From Bifidobacterium sp. (GTDB lineage: Bacteria > Actinomycetota > Actinomycetes > Actinomycetales > Bifidobacteriaceae): a stretch of DNA of 64,000 nucleotides. Positions 28,947-38,007 of this stretch are shown one piece after another (within the stretch, counting starts at the first letter, position 1; every line of letters begins with the position of its first letter). The stretch covers positions 62,001-126,000 of the forward strand of contig NZ_JALCCV010000001.1 in assembly GCF_022640935.1 (NCBI RefSeq), written 5' to 3'. A program made the translations under genes and the position numbers. Below the pieces are notes generated by a model that saw only the letters and a list, made by a program, of their open reading frames with translations, searched no databases and had not been told where the DNA came from.

Positions 28947-30548
28947 TCAGGCCTTGCCTGAGCTCGCGGTCCACTGCTCCGCCAGCTCGTCCAGTTCGCA
29001 GGCGTGCGAGCCTTTGAGCAGCACGATCACGCCGGAGTGGGCATGCACCTTGTCGCGCACCGCTCCGCGAGCCTGTTCGATGCCATGCACCAAGTCTATC
29101 GAGACGTTTGAACCGCCGCGCTGCTCGCTCTCCCGTGATGCGCCTCGTGCCAAGCCAGCCGCCAGCGCGTCGAGATGCGCATCGGCATCGCTGCCCACGG
29201 CGATCAGCGCGTCAATGCCCGTATGCACGGCGTACGCTCCGATCTGTTCGTGCATTGACCCTTCCGAATCGCCCAGCTCGAGCATCGCGCCAAGCACAGC
29301 GATGCGGTACACCGGCTCGCCCTCGCCCGGCTGCCATGCGGCGAGGCCGTCAAGCCCGGCCTTCATCGAGTCAGGGTTGGCGTTGAAAGAATCGTCGATG
29401 AGGGTGAAGCAGACTCCCGGCTCCTCTTCGACCTGCGAGATGGCCATGCGATGCGGGCTAATGCGTTCCACTCGGCCCAAGCCTCGGGCGATCTGCTCCA
29501 AGGACATGCCGAAATGACGGGCGACGGCGGCAGCCGCCAAGGCGTTGGCCACATTGTGCCGCCCGGTCAAGCCCAGCCATACGGTGACGGCCCCGGCGGC
29601 ATCAGCGTTGTTGCCGCTGCCGCCACCATGGTCTCCTGCCGAGTTGCCAGCGGCCGCCTGCATCGTAAAGCGCGGATGGTCAAGGCCATCGATTTCGATG
29701 TTCCTGGCGACGAGCGTTCCGGCGGCGCGCGGACCGGCGTTGCCAACGTTCTTTTGCGGACCCTTTTGCCCGTCCAGCCGTGGAGCGAACCAAAGCACCT
29801 CGCCGGGGGCGAGGCTGGCCATGGCCGCCACCCGCGGATCGTCGGCGTTGAGCACGCTCACGCCATGGGGCACGAGCCCGCGCACGATTTCGCTTTTGGC
29901 CCGGGCGATGCGTTCCACGGAGCCGAATTCGCCCAAGTGAGCGGTGCCGACCTTGAGTACCACGCTGACGTCCGGCGGCGCGATCGCAGTCAACCGGGAG
30001 ATTTCACCGACATGATTGGCACCCATTTCCGCAATGAGGAATCTCGTCGCAGGATCCACCTGCAACGCAGTCAATGGCATGCCGATGTTGTTGTTGAACG
30101 AGCCGACCGGCGCCACTGTCGGGCCCAGTTCGCCCAGCAGGGCATGCAGCAAATCCTTTGTCGTCGTCTTGCCGACCGATCCGGTGATGCCCACGATGGA
30201 GAAATCGCCGGGCAATGCCCGCCGCAGTTCAAGATTGTGCTTGGCCAGCGCGCCCAGAGCCCTCACCGTGTCATCCACGACGATCTGCACAAGCGTGGCA
30301 CCGGAAACCTCATGATCGACGATCGCGGCGAGTGCTCCAGCGCTCGCCGCCGAGGCGAGAAAATCATGCCCGTCGACTCGTTCGCCAGCGATGGCCACGA
30401 ATACCGAACCGGGCCGCACTTGGCGCGAATCGGTCGCCACACCAGTCACCGCAAGATCGGCAGGCAGCTCCTGTCGCATTCCATCCGACACCGGCACGAT
30501 ACGGCCGGATACGGCCTGCGCCGCCTCTTGCACGCTCATCGTTATCAT
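28947..30548 (-). CDS. murF: UDP-N-acetylmuramoyl-tripeptide--D-alanyl-D-alanine ligase
   Basis: 'VRPGSVFVAIAGERVDGHDFLASA', 'GITGSVGKTTTKDLLHALL', 'DDSFNANPDSMKAGLDGL'. Confidence 0.95.
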   Translation of the reverse strand: MITMSVQEAAQAVSGRIVPVSDGMRQELPADLAVTGVATDSRQVRPGSVFVAIAGERVDGHDFLASAASAGALAAIVDHEVSGATLVQIVVDDTVRALGALAKHNLELRRALPGDFSIVGITGSVGKTTTKDLLHALLGELGPTVAPVGSFNNNIGMPLTALQVDPATRFLIAEMGANHVGEISRLTAIAPPDVSVVLKVGTAHLGEFGSVERIARAKSEIVRGLVPHGVSVLNADDPRVAAMASLAPGEVLWFAPRLDGQKGPQKNVGNAGPRAAGTLVARNIEIDGLDHPRFTMQAAAGNSAGDHGGGSGNNADAAGAVTVWLGLTGRHNVANALAAAAVARHFGMSLEQIARGLGRVERISPHRMAISQVEEEPGVCFTLIDDSFNANPDSMKAGLDGLAAWQPGEGEPVYRIAVLGAMLELGDSEGSMHEQIGAYAVHTGIDALIAVGSDADAHLDALAAGLARGASRESEQRGGSNVSIDLVHGIEQARGAVRDKVHAHSGVIVLLKGSHACELDELAEQWTASSGKA

Positions 30549-30656
30549 CGTTGATCCTCCTACCTTGGTCTTCGCCTGCGACCATGTTCCGTTCACGTTT
30601 TCGTGTGCCGCCTGTCCATGTGCGCGAAGCGGCCGCGCGCCGCACGAGGCGCGACT

Positions 30657-31583
30657 CTAGCCCAACTCCCGCGAGACACGCAAGGCGCTGCGGATATTGC
30701 CCCGACGCACGCCCGCGGCCAGCACCATCGCGATCGCCAGCGAAAGCCGGCGCGTGCTGGCGTCATCCTGTACAAGCGCGCTCTGACGGGAGAGCGCATC
30801 GGATTCCTCCGTACGCATAGTCAGCCGCAGCTGCCTGTCAGCGGCGAAGCCGTAATCCTGAGCCTGTTCGGCGACAACCGCCGAGGATGGCGTTCCGGCA
30901 GGCGGCGCGGCATCGATGGTGCCGAGCACATCGATGCCGACCGATTCGAGCGCATGCGGCCGCAGCGTCTGCTCATCCAGCGCGATGATGACCGCCGCCG
31001 CTCCGTCCTCGCCGCATACCGAAAGCGTATGCTGCACATCGAAGATGCCGATTGGGTGGGCCAGTTCAAGCTGGCGTTCCAACGAGGTCGAACCGGCCGC
31101 GCTGATGACGCCGACGGGATTGCCGAGCATATGGAGAAAATCGGCTAGCCGCACCACGCTGGCCTGCACCTCGTCCGCATCGGAACCGCAGATAGCGAAT
31201 ACGGCCAGCATATTCGAAGGACTTCCGGCTATGTCGCTGGCCAACGCGCCGATCTGTGCGGCATCCGGCTCGGCGAACAGCATAGGGAACTGCGCCTGCG
31301 CCGCGCTCTGACGCATGGCGTGGGGCACGAGCGCAGCATAGGCCCCGCGCGATCGGGCCTGTTCAAGGCGCTTGAGGTCAACGCTTTCCGAAGGGATATA
31401 GAGGCAGCCAGGACGTACCGAGTCCACATCGTCCGCCAAGGCGGTGATCGTCACATCGGTGGCGAAACGTGGCTCGAGATCGAATCCGTAATGCTCCACG
31501 AAATACCCCAAGGTCATCCGTCTGCCGACGGATTCGCTCACTGCACTCATAAGGCCAAGCCCCTCCTGTCGAGATCTCACCAA
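30657..31583 (-). CDS. MurE-like protein lacking a recognisable ATP-binding P-loop
   Basis: Mur-type N-domain ('VRPGCLYIPSESVDLKRLEQARSRGAYAALVPHAM'), region homologous in position to the GTNGKT loop reads 'VFAICGSDADEVQASVVRLADFLHMLGNPVGVIS'; C-terminal 'RRLSLAIAMVLAAGVRRGNIRSALR'. Sits between ftsI and murF. Confidence 0.7.
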   Translation of the reverse strand: MVRSRQEGLGLMSAVSESVGRRMTLGYFVEHYGFDLEPRFATDVTITALADDVDSVRPGCLYIPSESVDLKRLEQARSRGAYAALVPHAMRQSAAQAQFPMLFAEPDAAQIGALASDIAGSPSNMLAVFAICGSDADEVQASVVRLADFLHMLGNPVGVISAAGSTSLERQLELAHPIGIFDVQHTLSVCGEDGAAAVIIALDEQTLRPHALESVGIDVLGTIDAAPPAGTPSSAVVAEQAQDYGFAADRQLRLTMRTEESDALSRQSALVQDDASTRRLSLAIAMVLAAGVRRGNIRSALRVSRELG

Positions 31584-33370
31584 TCCACTGGAATAGCACT
31601 TTTACGCGGAGTGGACGTCGGCACCTCGTACTTCTGCATAAGGAATTCACCGATTTGCTTGAAGACCGGGCCGGAGGTGAGACCGCCATAGATGCCGTGC
31701 GGGTTCTTCATCACTACCGTGATCACGAAGCGCGGGTTATCCGCCGGGATGATGCCCGACCAGTCGCCAATAATCGAAGAGAGGTGCCCGCCTGGGCCCG
31801 CTACTTCGGCGGTGCCGCTCTTGCCTGCTATCCGGTAGCCGTCTATGCCGGTGAATTTCTGATAGTGCTCGGCTGATGACTCCATGGCGTCCATCATTTG
31901 CGCAGCCACGTCTTCATCGACCACCCGCGTGGGTTGCGACTTCGTCGGGGTCGAGACATGGCCGTTCGCGTCGGTCACCGATTTGACGATCGATTGCTGC
32001 TGGCGCACGCCCTTGTTTGCGATCGTGGCGATGGCATTGGTCAGCTGCAAGGCGTTGACGGCATACCCTTGGCCAAACAGCACTGTATTCTGCGTGCGTC
32101 TGTCCCACTGCTGCGGGGCCAGGAGGGTGCCTCTGGACTCGCCGGAGAGGCCAAGGCCGCTGCTTTGGCCGAAACCGAATTTGGTCATGAATTCATAGCG
32201 CTGCTGATTGGTGTATTTGTCGGCCGCCATCACCATGCCGACGTTGGACGACTGCTCGAGGATGCCCGCCAGCGTCCACTGCGAAGTAGCATGCGACGTG
32301 GAATCGTGGAAAACCTGGCCGTTCTTGCTGATCTGATCAGGTACGGTGAACTTATCGCCCAGTTTGCGCTCCCCTGTCTGCAGCATGCCTGCGGCCGAAA
32401 CGACCTTGCCGACCGACCCGGGCTCGAAGGTCTGGCTCACCGCCTTCGAAACGTTGAGCTTGGCCGCATCCGTCCCGGCCGTGATCTCGTCGCTGTCATC
32501 GATCGCCAAGATGTTCCCGCTGCCCACCTCCTGCACAACGGCGAGGGCCCAATCGGCCTGATAATGCTGTTTGGCTTCGACCAGGACTTTCTTGACATAC
32601 CAGTCCACGTCTGCATTGATGCTCAGCGTCACGTCGCCGCCGTCGACCGCATCCTTGGATTTGGTGACGGTGCCGGGAATCTCCTCGCCTCCGTTGCCCT
32701 GTTGGAAGACCTTGTATCCGTTCTCGCCGGTCAGCGTGGAGTTCTCCATCTGCTCAATGCCGGCGACGCCTTTGCCATCCGCGTCCACTCCGCCCAAGAG
32801 GGCGCCGATCATCGTGCCGTTGGCGTAGAGCCGCTCACTGCTCAGTTCGCCGTAGACGATGCCGCCCAGGCCGAGCTTGTCGATGGTGCGCTTGACTTCC
32901 GGCGTCACATCCCTTTTAAGCACGGCGTAGCGGCTGGACGCACTGAGCTTGGCGCCCAGCTCCAGCGCGTCCATGCCGAGCGCTGGAGCCACGAGCCGCG
33001 CCACCGCGGCGGCACCCGTTGTACCGACCGGTTTGCCGTCGATCTCCTGGCAATGGCCCTGGGTATCCGCAGTGCATGTGGTGGGTTTGAAGGTCTGCGC
33101 GACCTGCGGATCGGCGACGATGGTATAACGTTCCACGCTTTGGGCCAGCACCGAGCCGTTGTCGTCGAGGATCCTGCCACGCTGCGCCCTAATGGTCACG
33201 GGCAGGGTGCGGCTTGCGGTCGCCGCCTGCGCCGTGGATCTGCCGTGCAGCAATTGGATAGAGGCGAGCTGGCCGATGCACAGTGTCGAGATAAGGGCCA
33301 AGATGATGCTGATCGACAGGCATCGCGATGCGAACGCGTTGGGCGCCGACGAGATTCGTCCTTTACTCAT
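31577..33370 (-). CDS. ftsI: Penicillin-binding protein 3 (FtsI/PbpB)
   Basis: 'FEPGSVGKVVSAAGML', 'QSSNVGMVMAADK', 'GKSGTAEVAGPGG' (KSGTA), N-terminal TM; likely start M at 33370. Confidence 0.95.
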   Translation of the reverse strand: MSKGRISSAPNAFASRCLSISIILALISTLCIGQLASIQLLHGRSTAQAATASRTLPVTIRAQRGRILDDNGSVLAQSVERYTIVADPQVAQTFKPTTCTADTQGHCQEIDGKPVGTTGAAAVARLVAPALGMDALELGAKLSASSRYAVLKRDVTPEVKRTIDKLGLGGIVYGELSSERLYANGTMIGALLGGVDADGKGVAGIEQMENSTLTGENGYKVFQQGNGGEEIPGTVTKSKDAVDGGDVTLSINADVDWYVKKVLVEAKQHYQADWALAVVQEVGSGNILAIDDSDEITAGTDAAKLNVSKAVSQTFEPGSVGKVVSAAGMLQTGERKLGDKFTVPDQISKNGQVFHDSTSHATSQWTLAGILEQSSNVGMVMAADKYTNQQRYEFMTKFGFGQSSGLGLSGESRGTLLAPQQWDRRTQNTVLFGQGYAVNALQLTNAIATIANKGVRQQQSIVKSVTDANGHVSTPTKSQPTRVVDEDVAAQMMDAMESSAEHYQKFTGIDGYRIAGKSGTAEVAGPGGHLSSIIGDWSGIIPADNPRFVITVVMKNPHGIYGGLTSGPVFKQIGEFLMQKYEVPTSTPRKSAIPVDW

Positions 33371-33827
33371 GTCCGGCTCCTTGGTTTGGTCGGTATCCGC
33401 GCAGATCAATTGAGATCGATCCCTGCTGAGGCACCATGCCCATCTGCTGAGCCTTGTCGGGCAGGGAAGCCTGCAGCTCATCGAGCTCGGCCTGATCGTC
33501 TTCGACGTCCTGGGTCAGCGTGGAGATGCGGTTCTGAATCTGCGTCTGCTCGAAGGAGTTCTGCGCCATCTGGGTGCGCAGCGCCAGGGAGCCCAGCAGC
33601 GAAGCCACGAGAAAGGACACAGCGACCACCACATGCAGCAGCGACATGCTGCGCGCCCGCGTCCAGATCAGGACCCGCGCGAGGCCGTCGCCCATGGCTC
33701 CGCGCTGGCCTCTCAAGCCCTTGACGACTGTGAGCTCGGGGCGGCTCGGGGATGCGGGTGTCGTGCGGCCACGCCCTGCGGGCACCGCATTCGAGCGTAC
33801 GGTTCGTGCCGATGTTGCCATGGTCAT
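33363..33827 (-). CDS. ftsL: FtsL/septum-formation-initiator-like small membrane protein
   Basis: 154 aa, Arg-rich cytoplasmic tail, one TM 'LLHVVVAVSFLVASLLGSLAL', coiled-coil after TM; between rsmH and ftsI. Confidence 0.8.
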   Translation of the reverse strand: MTMATSARTVRSNAVPAGRGRTTPASPSRPELTVVKGLRGQRGAMGDGLARVLIWTRARSMSLLHVVVAVSFLVASLLGSLALRTQMAQNSFEQTQIQNRISTLTQDVEDDQAELDELQASLPDKAQQMGMVPQQGSISIDLRGYRPNQGAGHE

Positions 33828-34933
33828 CCCTTTCTTGTGCCGGTGCGCGCGCTATTGCTGCGCATGGATCTGCTCTGTGCGAATCTGCTCTGTGCGAATC
33901 TGCTCCGTGATCCGGGGCCGTCCTCGTCCAGTCTTCCCCGCGACATGAGCTCGAAACGGCTTGCGAAGCGATCAGGCAGGGGCCTGGTCAACTCCACGCC
34001 GCGCAATCGCACGGATGCGGATCTCGGGTTGCCTTCGATCTGCTTGTCGTCCGCCTTGATGGCGCCGCGGGTGAGCGGCCGGAAGAACGGTTGCGCGTCC
34101 GGGGGTATCACCGGCAGACCGGCAGGCACATCCGCGTGCAGCCCAAGATTCATGAAGGACTTGACCTCCTTGTCTTCCAAGGAGTGGTAGGACTCGACCA
34201 CAATCCGCCCGCCGGGCGCCAAATGGAGCGCCGCCTGCGGCAGCGTCGAGGCCAATTTGTCCAATTCGCCGTTGACCTCGATGCGTAAGGCCTGGAACAC
34301 GCGTTTGGCCGGATTGCCCGCGGGACGGTGAGACAACGGCACTACTGCGTCGACCAAGGCATTGAGCTGGCTTGATTTGCTCAGCGGTTCGCGCTCACGG
34401 CGCCTGACGATTTCGCGGGCGATCTGCCGAGAGAATCGTTCCTCCCCATATGCTCTGAAGATGCGCTCGAGGTCGCGTTCGTCGTAACTGGCCAGCACGT
34501 GTTGCGCGGTCAAGCTCTGCGAGGTGTCCATGCGCATGTCAAGCGGAGCGTCGTGCGAATAGGAGAAGCCGCGTTCATTCTCGTCGATCTGCAGGCTCGA
34601 AAGCCCCAGATCCATGAACACGGCATTCACCATGGCGATATCGCGTTGGGCGAGGACACTGGAAAGCTCGTCGAAAGCGGCGTGAACCGGCGTGAACCGT
34701 GCGGCAAATCCGGCTTCGTACATACGCTGCGTGGCCATGGCCAGCGCCTCTGCGTCACGGTCGATGCCGATGAGGCGCGCGGCCGGCGCGGCGGCAAGGA
34801 AAGCACACGCATGCCCAGCCAAACCAAGGGTGCAGTCGACGACGATGCTGCCGGGTTCATTCAGGGCCGGAGCCACGAGCTGCACGCATTGCTCGAGGAG
34901 GACCGGATTGTGGATCGCAGAGAAATCAGTCAT
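33824..34933 (-). CDS. rsmH: 16S rRNA (cytosine1402-N4)-methyltransferase
   Basis: 'HNPVLLEQCVQLVAPAL', 'DCTLGLAGHACAFL', 'FMDLGLSSLQIDENERGFSYSHDAPLDMRMD', 'VESYHSLEDKEVK'. Confidence 0.96.
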   Translation of the reverse strand: MTDFSAIHNPVLLEQCVQLVAPALNEPGSIVVDCTLGLAGHACAFLAAAPAARLIGIDRDAEALAMATQRMYEAGFAARFTPVHAAFDELSSVLAQRDIAMVNAVFMDLGLSSLQIDENERGFSYSHDAPLDMRMDTSQSLTAQHVLASYDERDLERIFRAYGEERFSRQIAREIVRRREREPLSKSSQLNALVDAVVPLSHRPAGNPAKRVFQALRIEVNGELDKLASTLPQAALHLAPGGRIVVESYHSLEDKEVKSFMNLGLHADVPAGLPVIPPDAQPFFRPLTRGAIKADDKQIEGNPRSASVRLRGVELTRPLPDRFASRFELMSRGRLDEDGPGSRSRFAQSRFAQSRSMRSNSARTGTRKG

Positions 34934-35496
34934 CAGAATTCCACCGCCGGCAGCACGTCATCGGTGATATCGGAATATCCCTGCTCCTGCTCGCCCAGGT
35001 ACCGCTCCCAAGCCTCCCGATTCCAGATCTCGGCGCGTGTGCCTACGCCGATCACCACGATGTCCGATCCCAAGCTCGCGTAGTCGCGCAGCATCGAAGG
35101 CACCAGCACCCGTCCTTGCTTGTCCGGATCCTGGTCGACTGCGCCCGAAAGAAACACGCGCAGATAATCCCGCGCGGCCTTGTTGCCCATCGATGTGCGC
35201 TGGATCTGCATCGCGATGCGGCGGAATTCGCTTTGCGGAAGCAGATACACGCAGCGCTCCTGTCCGCGGGCCATGACCATACCCGGCCCGAGCTGGCCGC
35301 GCAGTTTCGCGGGCAGAGCCATACGCCCCTTGGCGTCGATCTTTGGCGTGTAGGTGCCGAGCAGGAAGGGCAGTGCCTGCGCAGAAGCTTCTTGCGCACT
35401 GTTGCGCGCAGGGTCAGCGGGTGCAGAGGTTTGGCTCTGCGGCATCGGATCATCAGGCATTCCCCACCTCCTTCGCGCTCTTTGACAATGCGACAT
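34933..35496 (-). CDS. mraZ: MraZ transcriptional regulator
   Basis: 'FLLGTYTPKIDAKGRMALPAKLRGQLG', 'DPDKQGRVLVPSMLRDYASL', 'IWNREAWERYL'. Real start probably internal (about 35460). Confidence 0.95.
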   Translation of the reverse strand: MSHCQRARRRWGMPDDPMPQSQTSAPADPARNSAQEASAQALPFLLGTYTPKIDAKGRMALPAKLRGQLGPGMVMARGQERCVYLLPQSEFRRIAMQIQRTSMGNKAARDYLRVFLSGAVDQDPDKQGRVLVPSMLRDYASLGSDIVVIGVGTRAEIWNREAWERYLGEQEQGYSDITDDVLPAVEF

Positions 35497-35510
35497 GTCA
35501 GTTGATTCAC

Positions 35511-35545
35511 CACTCTACCCCACTTTTCCCCATTTTCCTCCACAA
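35511..35545 (-). promoter_or_regulatory. MraZ-type operator repeats
   Basis: Minus strand reads TTTTGTGGAGGAAAATGGGGAAAAGTGGGGTAGAGTG: three TGGRG-type boxes at about 10-nt spacing just upstream of mraZ. Confidence 0.7.
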
Positions 35546-35717
35546 AATGGCAAAAATACCGATATGCGGCTCCACAATTCCCACAGTCCGCACGCCGCGA
35601 CCGTCGAAACGACCGCAGCTGGCGCAACCTCGCACAGCGCAGTTCACACAGGGCGGAGTCGTAGGGAGCATGCGGTAAATTTGATTGCCTCAAGTTTTGA
35701 AGAAAAGGACGTCAAGC

Positions 35718-37997
35718 ATGTCGAGTTACTCCTCACAGCTGCATGAGGAACAGGCGGCGGTAAGCCGCGCATATCACCGTTTGGACGCTTTGCGAGACCA
35801 GGCGCGGGAACGGTTGGACGCCGTGCGCTCCGCCGGCTCGCACGGCTCGCCCACCCAACGCACCGAACGCGACTCCTTCGCCACGATGTATGAGGACCGG
35901 CTCGCCCAGCTGCGCGCTGTGGAGGACCGCCTGGTCTTCGGCCGGCTCGACGACGCGCAGGGTGAACGGCGCTATATCGGCCGCATCGGCCTGTCGAGCG
36001 AGCGCCACGAGCCGATTCTGACGGACTGGCGCGCCGAGGCAGCCCGGCCGTTCTATGAGGCGACGCCGTCGAATCATGGCGACATCGTGATGCGCCGGCA
36101 CATCACCTTGAATTTCCGCGATGTGGTGGGCATCGAGGACGAGGTGCTCGACGTGCACTCCACGCAGGTCGATCAGGCTTCCTCGGCCGGCACGCTCACA
36201 GGCGAAGGCGCGCTGCTCGCCTCGCTCAGCTCGCGCCGCACCGGCAAGATGACCGACATCGTCGCCACGATCCAGTCCGAACAGGATCGGATCATCCGGG
36301 CGCCTCTCGACCGCCCTGTCGTAGTCCAAGGCGGACCGGGAACCGGCAAGACGGCGGTTGCCTTGCACCGTGCGGCGTATCTGCTCTACACGCACCGGCG
36401 CATGCTGGGGAACTCCGGCGTCCTCGTCGTCGGCCCGAGCATGGCTTTTCTGCATTACATCGATCAGGTGCTTCCTTCGCTCGGCGAAACAGGCGTAGTC
36501 AGCCGCACGATCGCCGATCTGATCCCCGGAGTGCGCGGCGAAGCCTTGGACGCTCCGCGGGGCGCCATGCTCAAAGGCGACCGCCGCATGCGCTCGGTCA
36601 TCGAAAACGCGGTGGCATCCCGCGAGCGCGTGCCCGCGAAGCTGCCGACCGCACGGGTCAATGGCATCGACGTTCCTATGCGCCGCGCCGACATCGAGCA
36701 GGCGCAACTCGATGCGCATCGCACGCGCCAGCCGCACAACAAGGCGCGCGAGACCTTCGTACGCAATGCTTTGAACGCCATGCGGAGTCGCTACGTCGAG
36801 CAGCTCGACTACACGCCCGAGCAGGCGGAGCTCTCGGATGTGCTGATGCAGCTGCGCCTGAACGACGATGTGCGCCGCACGCTCAACCTCGCCTGGCTGC
36901 CGATGACCGGCCGTTGGCTCATCGACCAGCTCTTCAGCAAGCCTAGACAGCTGCGGCGCTTCGCGCCATGGCTGCGCGACGACGATGCGGCTTCGTTGAT
37001 TCGCCCGCAGGGCTCGCCACTGACCCGCTCCGATATTCCGCTGCTCGACGAGGCTTTGGAGCTGCTTGGCCCCGATCCCAAGGCGATGGCCCGGAAGGCT
37101 GCATTGGACGCCCAACGGAGCCGGGACGAGCAATTCGCCACGGATTCGCTTGCACAGTCGGGCGTCGGCAACGGCATTGTCAGCTCGCGCATGCTGCTCG
37201 ACGAAATGAATGCGTCGGACGGCGAAGCAGTCGCCCAGCGCGCCGGATCGGATCGCGAATGGACATATGGGCATATCGTCGTGGACGAGGCACAAGAGCT
37301 CACCGCCATGGATTGGCGCATGCTCCTGCGCCGCTGCCCTTCGCGCTCCTTCACGATTGTGGGGGATGTGGCGCAGACGGCGGCCATGGGGGGCACGCGG
37401 CGCTGGCGCGACACCATGGATCCATTATTCGGCGCCGGACGCTGGGACCTTGACGAGCTGACCATCAACTACCGCAATCCTCAAGAGGTTTCGGCCATCG
37501 CCAGCGCCTTCGCCCATCGGGAAGGCTTGTACATCTCCACAGTGAACGCGGTGCGCGCCATGCCGGACTCAGTTGCACGCGTCAGCATCGCCGATCCCAG
37601 CCTGCTTAACGAAACCGTGATGCATCAAACGCTCAAACTGGTTTCAGACTTCGTCGGCGACGATGGCACAGGCCGCGTCGCCATTATCGCGCCTAGCGAT
37701 CGGATCGCCGTGCTGCGCGCCGCGATCTACGAGTCTTTGCGCCAGCAGCTGGATCTCGACCGATACGCCAAGCTCGCCGCTCAGCATTCCTGGGATGAGC
37801 AGGTCACGATATGCGACACCGAAATGGTGAAGGGCTTGGAATACGATGCCGTAGTCCTCGTGCAACCCGGCGAGATCGAGGCGGCTGCGCCCGCACGGAT
37901 CATAGCCGCTTCGGATCTGTATGTGGCGATGACCCGGCCGACTCAGCAGCTGTTCATTGTGCGGACGCGAGAGGACGAAGACCAGCTCCCGCTCTAA
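35718..37997 (+). CDS. HelD-like UvrD-family RNA polymerase-associated helicase
   Basis: 'IQSEQDRIIRAPLDRPVVVQGGPGTGKTAVALHRAAYLLYTHR', 'HIVVDEAQELTAMDWRML', 'TINYRNPQEV', 'VKGLEYDAVVLV', N-terminal coiled coil. Confidence 0.85.
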   Translation: MSSYSSQLHEEQAAVSRAYHRLDALRDQARERLDAVRSAGSHGSPTQRTERDSFATMYEDRLAQLRAVEDRLVFGRLDDAQGERRYIGRIGLSSERHEPILTDWRAEAARPFYEATPSNHGDIVMRRHITLNFRDVVGIEDEVLDVHSTQVDQASSAGTLTGEGALLASLSSRRTGKMTDIVATIQSEQDRIIRAPLDRPVVVQGGPGTGKTAVALHRAAYLLYTHRRMLGNSGVLVVGPSMAFLHYIDQVLPSLGETGVVSRTIADLIPGVRGEALDAPRGAMLKGDRRMRSVIENAVASRERVPAKLPTARVNGIDVPMRRADIEQAQLDAHRTRQPHNKARETFVRNALNAMRSRYVEQLDYTPEQAELSDVLMQLRLNDDVRRTLNLAWLPMTGRWLIDQLFSKPRQLRRFAPWLRDDDAASLIRPQGSPLTRSDIPLLDEALELLGPDPKAMARKAALDAQRSRDEQFATDSLAQSGVGNGIVSSRMLLDEMNASDGEAVAQRAGSDREWTYGHIVVDEAQELTAMDWRMLLRRCPSRSFTIVGDVAQTAAMGGTRRWRDTMDPLFGAGRWDLDELTINYRNPQEVSAIASAFAHREGLYISTVNAVRAMPDSVARVSIADPSLLNETVMHQTLKLVSDFVGDDGTGRVAIIAPSDRIAVLRAAIYESLRQQLDLDRYAKLAAQHSWDEQVTICDTEMVKGLEYDAVVLVQPGEIEAAAPARIIAASDLYVAMTRPTQQLFIVRTREDEDQLPL

Positions 37998-38007
37998 TAT
38001 GAGGCAC

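Noticed and set aside
31898-33724. 608-aa plus-strand ORF
   Set aside because: Antisense to ftsI/ftsL; high-GC codon-usage shadow with no domain signature.
35733-37295. Long minus-strand ORF (520 aa) opposite helD
   Set aside because: Arg/His/Ala-rich translation with no recognisable domain; mirror of the high-GC coding frame of HelD.
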